Assembly (NCBI GenBank): GCA_963971575.1
Contig: OZ020616.1
Span: 26,144,306-26,208,305, forward strand
DNA: 64,000 nt
Source of the DNA: Liopterus haemorrhoidalis
Taxonomy: Eukaryota > Arthropoda > Insecta > Coleoptera > Dytiscidae
Direction: 5' to 3'
Part shown: positions 1 to 9,661 of the stretch, piece after piece
How the letters are laid out: every line of letters starts with the position of its first letter
Position numbering within the stretch: the first letter of the stretch is position 1
Made by a program: the position numbers and the translations under genes
Notes under the pieces: generated by a model
What the model was told of the DNA's origin: nothing
The model's database searches: none
The model's input: only the letters and a program-made list of their open reading frames with translations

Positions 1-690
1 ATCTGTGTAGATTTTAAAAATTCAAATCGCATATTTCTATCCCTAACCATTTTATAGTCAGGATTTATAAAAAAAATAAATAAATAAAAGATTTAAAAAA
101 CTGAAAATTTTTCAAAAATGTTGTTTCTTTCAAAATATGGTTACAAGTCAATTAGGACCTCTAGATTTTAAAAATTTCAACCGCAGGTTTTTATTGCATC
201 TCGTTTTTGAAATATGTCCATGCGAAGATGAAAATTTTTATAAATCACGCCATATTAAAATTTGTCATAATTTTAAAATAAGCTAAACAAATTAAGCCTC
301 ACATTTTTTTAGTCTTAATAAACTACGATGAATCCAAAAATTCTAACCTCAGGTCATCTTCTCTAACCGTTATTTGAGTTGTAATTTTTATTAATTCACA
401 ATTTTCACAAATAATGTAAATTATGCCATTAAAAATATTAGTCATAAATAATCTCAAAACGCATTAAACGATTAAAGCCCCAAAATATTTCTAGATTAAA
501 TAAACTACGGAGATTCCAAAAATTTTAATCGGAGGTCGCTGTCTCGAACCGTTTTTGTCTTGTGCTTTTTTTTTATTCACAATTTTCACAAATAATGTAA
601 ATTATACTATTAAAAAAATGTCGTAATCTCAAAACACGTTAAACGATTAAAGCCGCAAATTGTTTCTGTACTAAATAAACTACGGACTTT
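1..690. repeat. ~182-bp tandem repeat, satellite-like
   Basis: At least four degenerate units are seen. Landmarks recur about 182 bases apart: 'aaataatgtaaattat' near 408 and 590, 'aaacgattaaagcc' near 468 and 650, and 'aaactacg' near 310, 493 and 671. Each unit also carries a cctcaggtc/cggaggtcg-like stretch. The array runs off the left edge, so its length is unknown. No coding potential is seen. Confidence 0.75.
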
Positions 691-707
691 TTTAGATGCC
701 TATAACC

Positions 708-889
708 CAGTGGTGCCCAAACTTTATCGGTTCCCGGCGCCCTTAATTTATTAGAATTTTTCCGCGGTGCCCCAAGTAAAAACTGGTCTAACTAACGCAG
801 TTGTGGGAATAATGTAATATTTTCGCGGCGCCCCTGTAACCCATCTGGGGTGCCCCAGGGCGCCGCGCCGCACAGTTTGGGAATCGCTG
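708..889. mobile_element. hAT-type MITE (short non-autonomous DNA transposon)
   Basis: The ends are imperfect inverted repeats: it starts CAGTGGTGCCCAAACTTTAT, and the reverse complement of the other end reads CAGCGATTCCCAAACTGTGC. It is GC-rich compared with its AT-rich surroundings and contains 'ggcgccc' blocks typical of hAT-derived MITEs. An 8-bp target duplication is not evident, so one flank may have decayed. No protein is encoded. Confidence 0.65.
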
Positions 890-1499
890 CGCTAGACTAT
901 GCCTGACTCGGGAATTACATGCTTTCCGGCGAGTCAGTTTTGTGCATCGTCACAATTCTTTATTCCTTCGTCGTTAATTTATTTTCAAATTCATTAAAAC
1001 ACGTTTCTACATCACCATGATTGTTTATGTGTTAAACGATTTTTCAATATTTATTTATTTTTTTTTTTAATTGACTAAGTATATTAGACTTAGGATGATT
1101 GGACTTACCAGCTAAAAACCGCCATATACACAAATATTTATCACAAATAAAATGTTGATGGTTGATTCACGTATTAAGGGCTTTCAATATTTTTTACCCT
1201 ACCTTTCTTTCTCTATCAATAAATATTTATTTATATTTTCAGACGATGTTGTTTTTTTTTTGTCTCAGTATTTTTTCTCAGAGAGTTGTATAAGTATGTC
1301 ATATTATAGACCTCCAGGGGGGCCTGTAGCATTTTTTATAATGGGGCCCGAAATTAAAATAATTTCTTATTTTCCATAGTTACATAATACTTAAAAATAG
1401 TTTATAATCCAGTTAATTGCAGTTATTATAACAGAAGTACGATTTAAAAGTTACAATTTTTATATTTAGCATATTCAGATTAATATCGATTTCACATTC
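890..1499. other. AT-rich stretch with no recognised gene
   Basis: Only short chance reading frames are present, for example 75 codons from 1152 with no family resemblance. Poly-T runs are frequent. I see nothing else. Confidence 0.6.
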
Positions 1500-1717
1500 A
1501 TATTTCGAGTTCATGTTGAATGCTCATTAGAGACAAGTTTTCCAGTCTGTTTTTATCTCTTGTACTCTTAAGTTCATCATTAATCCTTCTTAGTTTTAGA
1601 AAGGACCTTCCTCCTGTTCAGTTGGTAATCATGAGTGACAAACATATTCCAGAGGCAGTTTCAATTGTTAGAAACAAGTCTCCAAATAATATTTAAATTA
1701 TTCAACGACATCTGTAA
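1500..1717 (-). pseudogene. hAT transposase pseudogene, 3' part
   Basis: Read on the minus strand, about 1525-1640 encodes residues resembling the hAT C-terminal dimerisation region (GGRSFLKLRRINDELKS, then KNRLENLSLMSIQHE). It corresponds to the family motif in which an E-R-S-F-S-K-L block is followed by a hydrophobic L-S-I-E-H-E block. Upstream codons on the same strand continue into the segment at 10187-10745, from which it is separated by an errantivirus and a small hAT insertion. Stops and frame changes show that it is dead. It resembles the ZMYM1-like branch of hAT proteins, but that placement is inferred from motifs. Confidence 0.6.
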
Positions 1718-1721
1718 CGCC

Positions 1722-1929
1722 AGTTATATTCCATAAAACACGACTATGTACACGGAATAGGATACCCGGACAACAAGCTGCATCAGCATGTCTTAGAAAT
1801 ATTATATATACTTGGTTTTTTGTAACATCTTTTAATCTTACTTGTATCATTGTACTAAGTACACATATTTGTATCTTAATAAAATTTTGTCTTTTTAAAA
1901 AGGCTCTTGTAAGTGTCCGAAACATAACT
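1722..1929 (+). repeat. 5' LTR of the errantivirus
   Basis: It starts AGTTATATTCC and ends GAAACATAACT, giving the inverted termini AGTTA/TAACT. By eye it matches the 208 bases at 9445-9652 without a difference. It contains an AATAAA signal near 1878. No TATA box is obvious, which is common for LTRs of this group that rely on initiator-type promoters. Confidence 0.95.
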
Positions 1930-1946
1930 GGCGCAGTGCGGTAGGA
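1929..1946 (+). other. Primer-binding site, tRNA-Ser-like
   Basis: The sequence TGGCGCAGTGCGGTAGG begins at the last base of the 5' LTR. Its first nine bases match the complement of an insect tRNA-Ser 3' end (the 17.6/297/ZAM group uses TGGCGCAGTCGG). One extra G follows the ninth base relative to that consensus. Confidence 0.8.
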
Positions 1947-2270
1947 TACTCGAAATTAGTTCAATCGCTGAATTAATTGTTCGTTAACGATTAATGAGTA
2001 TCTAAAGAACAAAGAAATAAGTTAAGTGACACGGACAGAAAGTGACACGGACAATTTCAAAAATCGAAATTAAGGGAGACAAAAATCGCTCCTGGTTCGC
2101 GTTGCAGTTTCGCGAAGTGCCGTGAAAAGACAGAATAAAACAGTGCAAGAAGATCGCAAGTCCTGGGAACAACTCTAACATCGAGGGAACCTATAGGCAA
2201 ACCTTAGAAATAGGAAGTCCTGGGGAACATCCAAAAATCGGAACCACCCTATAGGCAGTAGATAAGAAAA

Positions 2271-2296
2271 ATGAAAAACTGGATATTAATGTAAGT
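2271..2296 (+). promoter_or_regulatory. Env leader exon, 7-codon uORF and splice donor
   Basis: An ATG at 2271 opens a short frame that in unspliced RNA stops after seven codons, at the TAA of 2292-2294. That TAA lies inside a near-perfect 5' splice site (AAT|GTAAGT, cut after 2290). If spliced to the acceptor AG at 7680-7681 (preceded by a pyrimidine-rich run), the 20 coding bases join the env frame in phase. The total is then 1755 bases, exactly 585 codons including the stop. The same ATG would thus serve as a uORF in genomic RNA and as the env start in spliced RNA. Splicing is inferred, not observed. Confidence 0.8.
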
Positions 2297-2395
2297 TGCT
2301 CATCCTTAATTAATCCTTAACACAAAAAACTATACGATAGCAACCAAATTAAATAAATAAAAAAAATTTAAAAAAGAAAGGAAATTTATTAATTA

Positions 2396-3835
2396 ATGAT
2401 TGACATAGAAAACGAATTAAATAATTTAAGTGACAGAATTAACGAAATACAACTTAATACTGACACAATGGCACACGATGACAGAACTAATTATCAATTA
2501 CTCAAATTACACATTGACTGTATCCCTCACTTTGACGGCAACCCTCACACATTATCGGTTTTTGTCGATGACTGTGACAATTTAATAAGAACATTTGCTA
2601 GCCCAACCAATATTAACTTAAATAATTTTCTTATAAGAGCTATAATTGGTAGATTATCTGGTAGAGCGCTATCATTAATCGGCTCTAGATTAGAATTGAG
2701 AACTTGGTCCAAAGTAAAAGAAGCACTCTTACTCTGCTTCGGAGACCAAAGAAACGTAGATTGTTTGATACAAGATCTTTTAAATTTAAGACCATTTAAG
2801 AACGAATCACCGTACAATTTTGGAATGCGATGTCAGGACAGTAGAAGTCTAATAACCGCTAAATTAAATACTATGACTGAACTTACGGAAGAACAAAAAG
2901 CTGTTTTTCTCAGTAGTTATGACGATTTGGCTTTAAAAACCTTTATTCGTGGCTTACCACCCCAGCTACAACTAAGCGTACGTTTAAGAAATCCCCAAAA
3001 ATTAGAAAACGCAATGAGTATCGTTATCGAGGAAGAAAATTTCTTATACTCCAGCCAAAAAAATAATAATTTAAATACGCATACTTCTTACAAACCCGCG
3101 ACACGTATGACTCCAGTACAGCACGTAAGACCCAATGTACAGCAAAGACCTTTTTACAATACGCCCTATGGTAATGCAAGTACAAGGCCTACATTTCAAA
3201 ATTTTCAACCGAGATTCAATTTTCCACAACCAAACACCAATTCTAATTCATATGGTTCAAGACAATCAAATCCATTTTTCAACCCTAATGAAAGACCAAA
3301 TATACGCCCAAGTTCATTTACCTTTAGACCACAATATCCAGCACGTCCAAACCCTCAATTTCAAACGTATCAGAACTCTCAATTTCAACCACGCCCTAAT
3401 ACAAGTAATCCAATAAATAATCAAAATTCATTTCAAAGATTTAGTCAAACCAATCAAAATCAAGCCAAGCAATTTAAACCAGAACCAATGGATACAACAT
3501 CAGCAAGGTCCCACATAAAGCAAAAACCCAACTTCATTTCTGAAGAACTTTTCACCCATAGTGTACGTCCAAGTGATTATTCTTATCAGTCCTTTGAAAA
3601 CACTTGTGATGAACAAAATTTTGAATACAACCCTGAACAAAATTTTGATAACCAAAGTAATGATATCTGCTATGATCAAGATTTTAATGATTATTGCTAC
3701 GATCCAAATGATATCTATTATAACGAGAACACTGATAATTCCAATGAAATATTTGATCAGCCAAACTCTTCTAATAATCATGACGGTAATGACGTAAATT
3801 TTCACATGGTTCAACCCAAAACCAACCCAACGTAA
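2396..3835 (+). CDS. gag: Errantivirus Gag (capsid polyprotein)
   Basis: A 479-residue structural protein that would build the particle and bind genomic RNA. The N-terminal ~200 residues have the helical capsid-like pattern of Ty3/gypsy Gag, including a PHFDGNPHTLSVFVDDCDN stretch near residue 45. The C-terminal half is rich in Asn, Gln, Pro and Phe, and has no CCHC zinc knuckle. Lack of the knuckle is normal for errantivirus Gag, where a basic or polar tail replaces it. The ATG at 2396 is the first in frame after the leader, and the frame ends at TAA 3833-3835. A slippery heptamer at 3796-3802, 33 bases before the stop, leads into pol. No disruption is seen. Confidence 0.93.
   Translation: MIDIENELNNLSDRINEIQLNTDTMAHDDRTNYQLLKLHIDCIPHFDGNPHTLSVFVDDCDNLIRTFASPTNINLNNFLIRAIIGRLSGRALSLIGSRLELRTWSKVKEALLLCFGDQRNVDCLIQDLLNLRPFKNESPYNFGMRCQDSRSLITAKLNTMTELTEEQKAVFLSSYDDLALKTFIRGLPPQLQLSVRLRNPQKLENAMSIVIEEENFLYSSQKNNNLNTHTSYKPATRMTPVQHVRPNVQQRPFYNTPYGNASTRPTFQNFQPRFNFPQPNTNSNSYGSRQSNPFFNPNERPNIRPSSFTFRPQYPARPNPQFQTYQNSQFQPRPNTSNPINNQNSFQRFSQTNQNQAKQFKPEPMDTTSARSHIKQKPNFISEELFTHSVRPSDYSYQSFENTCDEQNFEYNPEQNFDNQSNDICYDQDFNDYCYDPNDIYYNENTDNSNEIFDQPNSSNNHDGNDVNFHMVQPKTNPT
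3796..3802 (+). promoter_or_regulatory. Gag-Pol -1 ribosomal frameshift site (AAATTTT)
   Basis: In the gag frame the heptamer reads A-AAT-TTT, the phase required for simultaneous slippage. The pol frame is closed by a TGA at 3790-3792 just upstream and is open from 3793 to 7728. The shift must therefore occur in the 3793-3835 overlap, and this is the only correctly phased heptamer I found there. A downstream stimulatory structure was not evaluated. Confidence 0.8.
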
Positions 3836-6800
3836 TCCAGTTACAAGCTTTAACCCACAGCCTACCATTCATACATATTCCTAAAATAAATGCCAGATTT
3901 CTTATAGACACCGGCAGTACTAAATGTCTAATGAATTCCGAATTAGCCTACAAATTTTATGCAAATTTCATTTTTAAAGAAGACTTTAACATACAATCTG
4001 CACATAATATATCATACCACGATGAAGTAGTCGAAATTCCAATTTTTAACATTTTTAATGTAGATCAAACCCACAAATTTTATCTTTTTGAATTTAGCCC
4101 AAAATTTGACGGATTAATTGGCATAGACCTGCTCAAACGATTAAACGCTACCGCGAATATTAGTTCCAAATTATTAGAAACCCCTTATTCAAAAATTTCA
4201 TGTACATTTAATTCAGACGATAAAAATGTAGAAAAAAGTAATTCAAAAATTTATTCCATCACTGTACTCCCACGTACTCAGCAAGTAGTCAGATTACCTG
4301 TGAACTTAGATAACGGAACAGGAATATTAGATTACAAAAATCTAGGAGACGGAGTAGATACCCCGAAAGCAGTTGTAAATGTTATCAACAATTTTGCAAT
4401 TACAACAATTACTAATGTTAATGATCAACCTGTAAATTTAGACTTTTCTGAACCATTCAAAATTGAACCTTTAATTAACGTTAACTTTGTAGAAAAAATG
4501 GAGACAGAAGATATACTAACCAAAGAACATGACGATAAATTAAAACAAAATTTAAAAAATTTAAGATTGGACCATTGTAATCGCGAAGAGAAAGAAGCGA
4601 TCAGGAAACTCTGTTTCGAGTACAGGGATATCTTTTATTGCGAAGGAATTCCTCTGACTTTCTCAAACCAAATTAGACATCAAATTAAATTAAAGGACGA
4701 TACCCCGATTTTCACAAAATCGTATCGGTTTCCCGAAGTCCATAAGCAAGAAGTAAAATCTCAAATGTCAAAATTATTAGAGCAAGGTATCATTCAAGAA
4801 AGTGTATCCCCCTGGTCTAGCCCAATCTGGATAGTACCGAAGAAATTCGATGCTTCCGGTAAGCGAAAATGGCGACTTGTGATCGATTATCGCAAGTTGA
4901 ATGAGAAAACGATCGACGACAAGTATCCATTACCTAATATAACGGATATTTTAGACAAACTAGGAAAAGCTAATTACTTCACAACTATCGATTTGGCGAG
5001 CGGATTTCATCAGATCGAAGTCGATCCCAATGACATACAAAAAACAGCATTTTCCACTAATGAAGGTCATTACGAGTTCACCCGGATGCCCTTCGGATTA
5101 AAAAACGCGCCTTCCACCTTCCAGCGCGTAATGAACAATGTTCTGAGAGGAGTAAATTCGTGCCTCGTATATCTAGACGATGTAATAATTTTTAGTACCT
5201 CCCTACAGGAACATCTTGCAACCATGAGATCAATTTTTGAAAGATTAAAATCTGGAAATTTTAAAGTACAATTAGATAAGACTGAATTTTTGCAAAAGAC
5301 AGTACAGTACTTAGGACACATAATTACACCAGACGGAATTAAACCAAACCCCGACAAAATTAATTCTATAAAAAACTTTCCCATACCAACGACACAAAAA
5401 GAAATTAAATCATTTTTAGGATTGTTAGGTTATTACCGACGTTTCATCCCCGATTTTGCAAAAATTACCAGACCAATGACGAAATGCTTGAAAAAGAACG
5501 CTAAAGTTTTACACGACAATGACTTTGTTAATTGTTTCAAAATTTGTAAAGACGTACTTATAAATGAACCAATTCTTCAATACCCGGACTTTGAAAAACC
5601 ATTTATATTGACTACAGATGCCAGTAACTATGCAATCGGTTCTGTTCTATCCCAAGGTAACGTACCTAACGATAAACCTATAGCATACGCATCTAGGACC
5701 CTAAACGATTCAGAAACCCGATATTCAACTATAGAAAAAGAATTATTAGCTATAGTTTGGGCCTGCAAACATTTCCGCCCATATCTCTATGGACGCAAAT
5801 TTACGATATATACCGACCACCGACCCCTCACATGGTTATTTAGTCTCAAAGAACCAAATTCTAAACTAGTACGTTGGAGACTTCGTTTAGAAGAATTTGA
5901 CTATACTATCCTATACAAAAAGGGAAAGCATAATTTAGTAGCAGATTCTCTTTCACGTATTCAAATTAATGCTCTTGAAAATGAATCGGTTATTAATAAC
6001 CCCGGAGATGTAGATCAAGACGTTTTAGACTTTCTCAGAAATCTAGCGGAAAATATTCCACCACCCTCAATCTATGAAAATCCAGAACCTTCCACTTCTA
6101 CTGGAAAAAAGAATCCTAAATTTAAAATATTAGAAAATAGATTAATACGTCCAGCTGATCCACCCACGCATAAACTTATCGCGAATCGTGACATTGCGAA
6201 CAACGAAGAGACGGACACAGCTGATGAGTTCATAGACATTACTGAGACAAGTGAAACTGACACCGCGTCTGAACAAGAACAGACATTAACCGCATCTACC
6301 CAACATTCGACTTACAATGAAACAACGAATGACGGTATCCCGATTTTAGACGAAATTATTACTAATAAAATCCACCAAATTCTAGTCTTTACGAGTCCAT
6401 ACCCTAAATTACAAGTTACAAATGATAAGTACGAAAATTGTAAAATTATTTCTGTAAAAATTCCCGAAACTAACAACGATAAATTAATCGTAGAATTCAT
6501 AAAGAATTATACAGATCCCAAAAATACGTATTACATTTACTTTCAAAAGGACAAGTTATATCAAAATTTTTGTAGAGTCTATTTGCAAAACTTTTCGGAA
6601 AAAGGAACTAAATTAATTCGCTGTTTAAAGCAAGTTAATACCGTGTCAGACCCTGAAGAACAAATTCTTCTTATGAAACATCATCACGAAGGAAAAACGA
6701 ATCACAGAGAAATCGTTGAAACCCTTGAACATTTAAGAAAAAACTATTACTGGAAAAATATGAAAAATTCGATTTCAAATTTTATAAATTCTTGTGAAAT

Positions 6801-7728
6801 ATGCCAAAGATCGAAATATGCTAGGAAAAAGCCATATGTACCATTAATGGTCACGGAAACGCCAAGCAAACCTTTTCAAGTAGTTCACATAGACGTTTTT
6901 ACGTTTGACGCAAAAAATTATTTAACAGTTGTAGACGCTTTCAGCAAATTTGCACAAGCTTATCAAATTTCTGGAAAAACCGCCATACATATCTCGAACG
7001 CATTAATAAAATACTTCACCTCATTTGGCATACCCCAAAATTTTATAGTAGATAAAGGCAAGGAATTTGACAATGTAACAGTCAAAGAATTGTTAAAGAC
7101 CCACAATATTAATACCCATTTCACTACTAGCGGACACCATGAATCGAACTCGGTAGTAGAGAGATTTCATTCTACCATAATCGAACACTTAAGAATATTG
7201 AAAGAAATTTATCCCCAAACTGACGAAAACCTGATGGACTATGCAATTATCGCTTATAATAATTCTATACATAGTTCCACGAACTTTACACCTTTAGAAC
7301 TAACTTTTGGACACACTGACTCTCGCAACCCTATCGAAATTTTCACACCTGACTCCTTCTTTGCCGAATATGCTCAAAACCATAAAGACAAACTAAAACA
7401 TGTCTATCGCAATGTTAACAACAAATTAAGAACCGGAAAAGAAAAAGTAGTAGAAAAATTAAATACACAAGGTGAAACTAATAAAGAGTTTAAATTAGGT
7501 CAAATCGTTTATAAAAAGAACCCTCAAGGTAGAAATAAAAAATATAGAAAATTTTTAGGTCCATATAAAATTACAAAAATCTTAGAAAGAAACCGTGTCG
7601 AAATTTATAGCGAAAAATCAAAAAATGATAAATCCGAAATAATACATATAAAAGAATTAAGAAAACCCCCCGTTTTCACAGATACCTCATCTGCACCGTC
7701 GCAGCTGAACCAAGATTCCACGAACTAA
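3802..7728 (+). CDS. pol: Errantivirus Pol: protease, reverse transcriptase, RNase H, integrase
   Basis: Intact ~1308-codon frame, translated as a Gag-Pol fusion after a -1 shift, so no ATG start is expected (the first ATG, 3931, lies inside the protease). Domains in order: aspartic protease with LIDTGST at ~3901; reverse transcriptase with the YLDD active site at 5170-5181; RNase H with TTDAS (Asp at 5617) and YTDHRPLTWL; then a variable acidic linker. Integrase follows, with an HHCC zinc finger near 6676-6815 and catalytic D, D, E at 6892, 7051 and 7159 (35 residues between the last two), and a C-terminal FLGPYKI (GPY/F) module near 7555. All catalytic residues are present. The enzymes copy the RNA into DNA and insert it. 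The frame ends 46 bases after the env splice acceptor. Confidence 0.95.
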   Translation, partial: SHGSTQNQPNVIQLQALTHSLPFIHIPKINARFLIDTGSTKCLMNSELAYKFYANFIFKEDFNIQSAHNISYHDEVVEIPIFNIFNVDQTHKFYLFEFSPKFDGLIGIDLLKRLNATANISSKLLETPYSKISCTFNSDDKNVEKSNSKIYSITVLPRTQQVVRLPVNLDNGTGILDYKNLGDGVDTPKAVVNVINNFAITTITNVNDQPVNLDFSEPFKIEPLINVNFVEKMETEDILTKEHDDKLKQNLKNLRLDHCNREEKEAIRKLCFEYRDIFYCEGIPLTFSNQIRHQIKLKDDTPIFTKSYRFPEVHKQEVKSQMSKLLEQGIIQESVSPWSSPIWIVPKKFDASGKRKWRLVIDYRKLNEKTIDDKYPLPNITDILDKLGKANYFTTIDLASGFHQIEVDPNDIQKTAFSTNEGHYEFTRMPFGLKNAPSTFQRVMNNVLRGVNSCLVYLDDVIIFSTSLQEHLATMRSIFERLKSGNFKVQLDKTEFLQKTVQYLGHIITPDGIKPNPDKINSIKNFPIPTTQKEIKSFLGLLGYYRRFIPDFAKITRPMTKCLKKNAKVLHDNDFVNCFKICKDVLINEPILQYPDFEKPFILTTDASNYAIGSVLSQGNVPNDKPIAYASRTLNDSETRYSTIEKELLAIVWACKHFRPYLYGRKFTIYTDHRPLTWLFSLKEPNSKLVRWRLRLEEFDYTILYKKGKHNLVADSLSRIQINALENESVINNPGDVDQDVLDFLRNLAENIPPPSIYENPEPSTSTGKKNPKFKILENRLIRPADPPTHKLIANRDIANNEETDTADEFIDITETSETDTASEQEQTLTASTQHSTYNETTNDGIPILDEIITNKIHQILVFTSPYPKLQVTNDKYENCKIISVKIPETNNDKLIVEFIKNYTDPKNTYYIYFQKDKLYQNFCRVYLQNFSEKGTKLIRCLKQVNTVSDPEEQILLMKHHHEGKTNHREIVETLEHLRKNYYWKNMKNSISNFINSCEICQRSKYARKKPYVPLMVTETPSKPFQVVHIDVFTFDAKNYLTVVDAFSKFAQAYQISGKTAIHISNALIKYFTSFGIPQNFIVDKGKEFDNVTVKELLKTHNINTHFTTSGHHESNSVVERFHSTIIEHLRILKEIYPQTDENLMDYAIIAYNNSIHSSTNFTPLELTFGHTDSRNPIEIFTPDSFFAEYAQNHKDKLKHVYRNVNNKLRTGKEKVVEKLNTQGETNKEFKLGQIVYKKNPQGRNKKYRKFLGPYKITKILERNRVEIYSEKSKNDKSEIIHIKELRKPPVFTDTSSAPSQLNQDSTN

Positions 7729-9416
7729 ATAGCAACCCCGGATTACTTCCAATAAAACTCGGAAAAGCATATAACAAAATTAATTTTTGGAGCTATGTAC
7801 AAGTATATGACATTTCTAAATTAATATCTGAATTTTCAACATTACAAAATTCTTTTGAAAAAATTAAGACTTCTATTCAAAATGCAAAGCACAATGACTA
7901 TGAAAAAGAATTTCAAAATTCCTATAGAATCATTGAAATACTCCAGAATAAAATTGAAACCCAATTGACGAATTTAAATCCATTTCACGAAATTAGACCC
8001 AAAAGAGCACTCATAGATGGTCTCGGATCAATTATTAAATCCATTACTGGAAACCTCGACCATAAAGATGCGGAAAGGTACGATAAAGCCATCGATGTTC
8101 TAAAGAAAAATCAAGAAACAATTAAAACCACTATTGAAGATCAAATCACGCTACTACAAACTACTATAAAAAATTTCCAAGAAAACTCAAAAATTTTAAG
8201 TCATAATCAAGAAATTCTAACTTCTAGAATTCTGCAATTAGAAAAGGTTATTCAGATTACGCACGTAACAAAAGTCGATAATTCTCTATACTTCTTGTTA
8301 GAAATGGTAATTTCCCAAATTGCTAGCTCTTTACAAATAATATACGATAATCTCGAAAAAATAGAAGTGGCAGTCACATTTGCAAAATTAAACGTACTAC
8401 ATGACTCTATCATAGACCTGAAATTATTCCTGACAGAAATTAATAAAACGACAAAAGACTTGACGAAATGTAAATTTCCTTTCGAACCAAATTTGAATAA
8501 TATAAAATTATTGGAAAAAATTACTGAAGTTAAAAGTTACAGCAAAGGAAACGAAATAATTTTTATCATGGAAATCCCTATCGTAGAGTTGAGAAATTTT
8601 GACTATTACCGATTATATCCATTACCTACACCAACCGATATACCACATTCATTCAAGGTCATTATACCCAATTCCAAATTCATAATTTCCAATGAGCAGC
8701 ATTACGCATACTTAGAAGATAACTGCCAAGAAATCCAGCCAAGAAATTTCCTTTGTAATGAAGTACATCTGACGAAAACTAGAGTTCATAAAATGCCCTG
8801 TGAACTTCAACTATTAAGATATTTGAACGACACAAACGCCTGCTTACAGCTACCAGTTACCGTAGAAGAAATAGAAATTAGTAAAATCGACAGGAATAAA
8901 TGGATCATCACTACCCCTAACAGCGTAGTAGCCACGCAAAAGTGCGAGGAAAATGAAGAAAATGTTCCCTTAAATGGAAGTTACTTAATAGAACTTTATA
9001 ATAATAATTGTGAAGTGCATGTTGGAGACTTTCTACTAAAAACCGTTAAAGACTCTGGACACAAATTTAAAGAAATTAAATTACCGCAAATAAAAGTTAA
9101 AAGTGAAATATTAAATCAAACTCCTATAAAATCTGGGACACTTAAATTAAAATCAATTAAAATGGACGGACTAACACTAATACATAACCATCTTACTGAT
9201 CAAAATCTAAAATTAAAAGAAATTAATAATGTCCCTATCTATTACGACAGAATCGATATATATACGATAGTCATCTACATTTTAATTGGGATCTCCATCA
9301 TCATCGGTGCATATCGATATCACTTAATAAAGAAGAAGGCATCCACCTGCACCGACTCCAATGAAGGAACATCAGCCGATCCAGCAGCTCAAGAAATTGA
9401 TCGAACTCTGTGGTAA
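7682..9416 (+). CDS. env: Errantivirus Env, second coding exon (baculovirus F-like fusion protein)
   Basis: Single-pass envelope glycoprotein of the class I, baculovirus F-like type found in errantiviruses. The frame has no ATG at its 5' end and overlaps the last 47 bases of pol. The expected start is the spliced leader exon ending at 2290, which supplies the first part of a hydrophobic signal peptide. A furin-type site RPKR is at 7995-8006, directly followed by a Gly/Ile-rich fusion-peptide-like segment (ALIDGLGSIIKSITG). A long alpha-helical, Leu/Ile/Gln-rich region follows, then a cysteine-containing ectodomain. A transmembrane segment (about 25 hydrophobic residues) lies near 9245-9325, with a short basic cytoplasmic tail. 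The frame is unbroken to the stop. A decayed homologue is scattered across 26.3-29.9 kb. Infectivity cannot be inferred. Confidence 0.9.
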
Positions 9417-9444
9417 CCCCATAGTTCTCCAGTAAGGCCCAAGG

Positions 9445-9652
9445 AGTTATATTCCATAAAACACGACTATGTACACGGAATAGGATACCCGGACAACAAG
9501 CTGCATCAGCATGTCTTAGAAATATTATATATACTTGGTTTTTTGTAACATCTTTTAATCTTACTTGTATCATTGTACTAAGTACACATATTTGTATCTT
9601 AATAAAATTTTGTCTTTTTAAAAAGGCTCTTGTAAGTGTCCGAAACATAACT
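9445..9652 (+). repeat. 3' LTR of the errantivirus
   Basis: Base-for-base copy of the left LTR. It is preceded by the end of env (stop at 9414-9416) and by a short purine-containing stretch just before 9445 that may prime plus-strand synthesis. The AATAAA near 9601 would direct 3' processing. The CGCC that follows is the right-hand target duplication. Confidence 0.95.
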
Positions 9653-9661
9653 CGCCACAAG

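Larger units (their letters stand above)
1722..9652 (+). mobile_element. Complete errantivirus (env-bearing Ty3/gypsy LTR retrotransposon)
   Basis: Full-length 7931-bp provirus. It has identical 208-bp LTRs and a 4-bp target duplication (CGCC at 1718-1721 and 9653-9656). A primer-binding site resembling the 3' end of tRNA-Ser directly follows the left LTR. Uninterrupted gag, pol and env reading frames are in the usual errantivirus order. LTR ends are AGTTA...TAACT, as in Drosophila gypsy-group elements. Identical LTRs and intact frames imply a recent insertion. The target was an older hAT transposase pseudogene. Whether it is expressed or infectious cannot be read from sequence. Confidence 0.96.

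Noticed and set aside
1152..1379. 75-codon plus-strand ORF
   Set aside because: Phe/Tyr/Ser-rich chance frame in AT-rich DNA with no motif.
5070..5384. 104-codon minus-strand ORF inside pol
   Set aside because: Shadow of the reverse transcriptase coding sequence.
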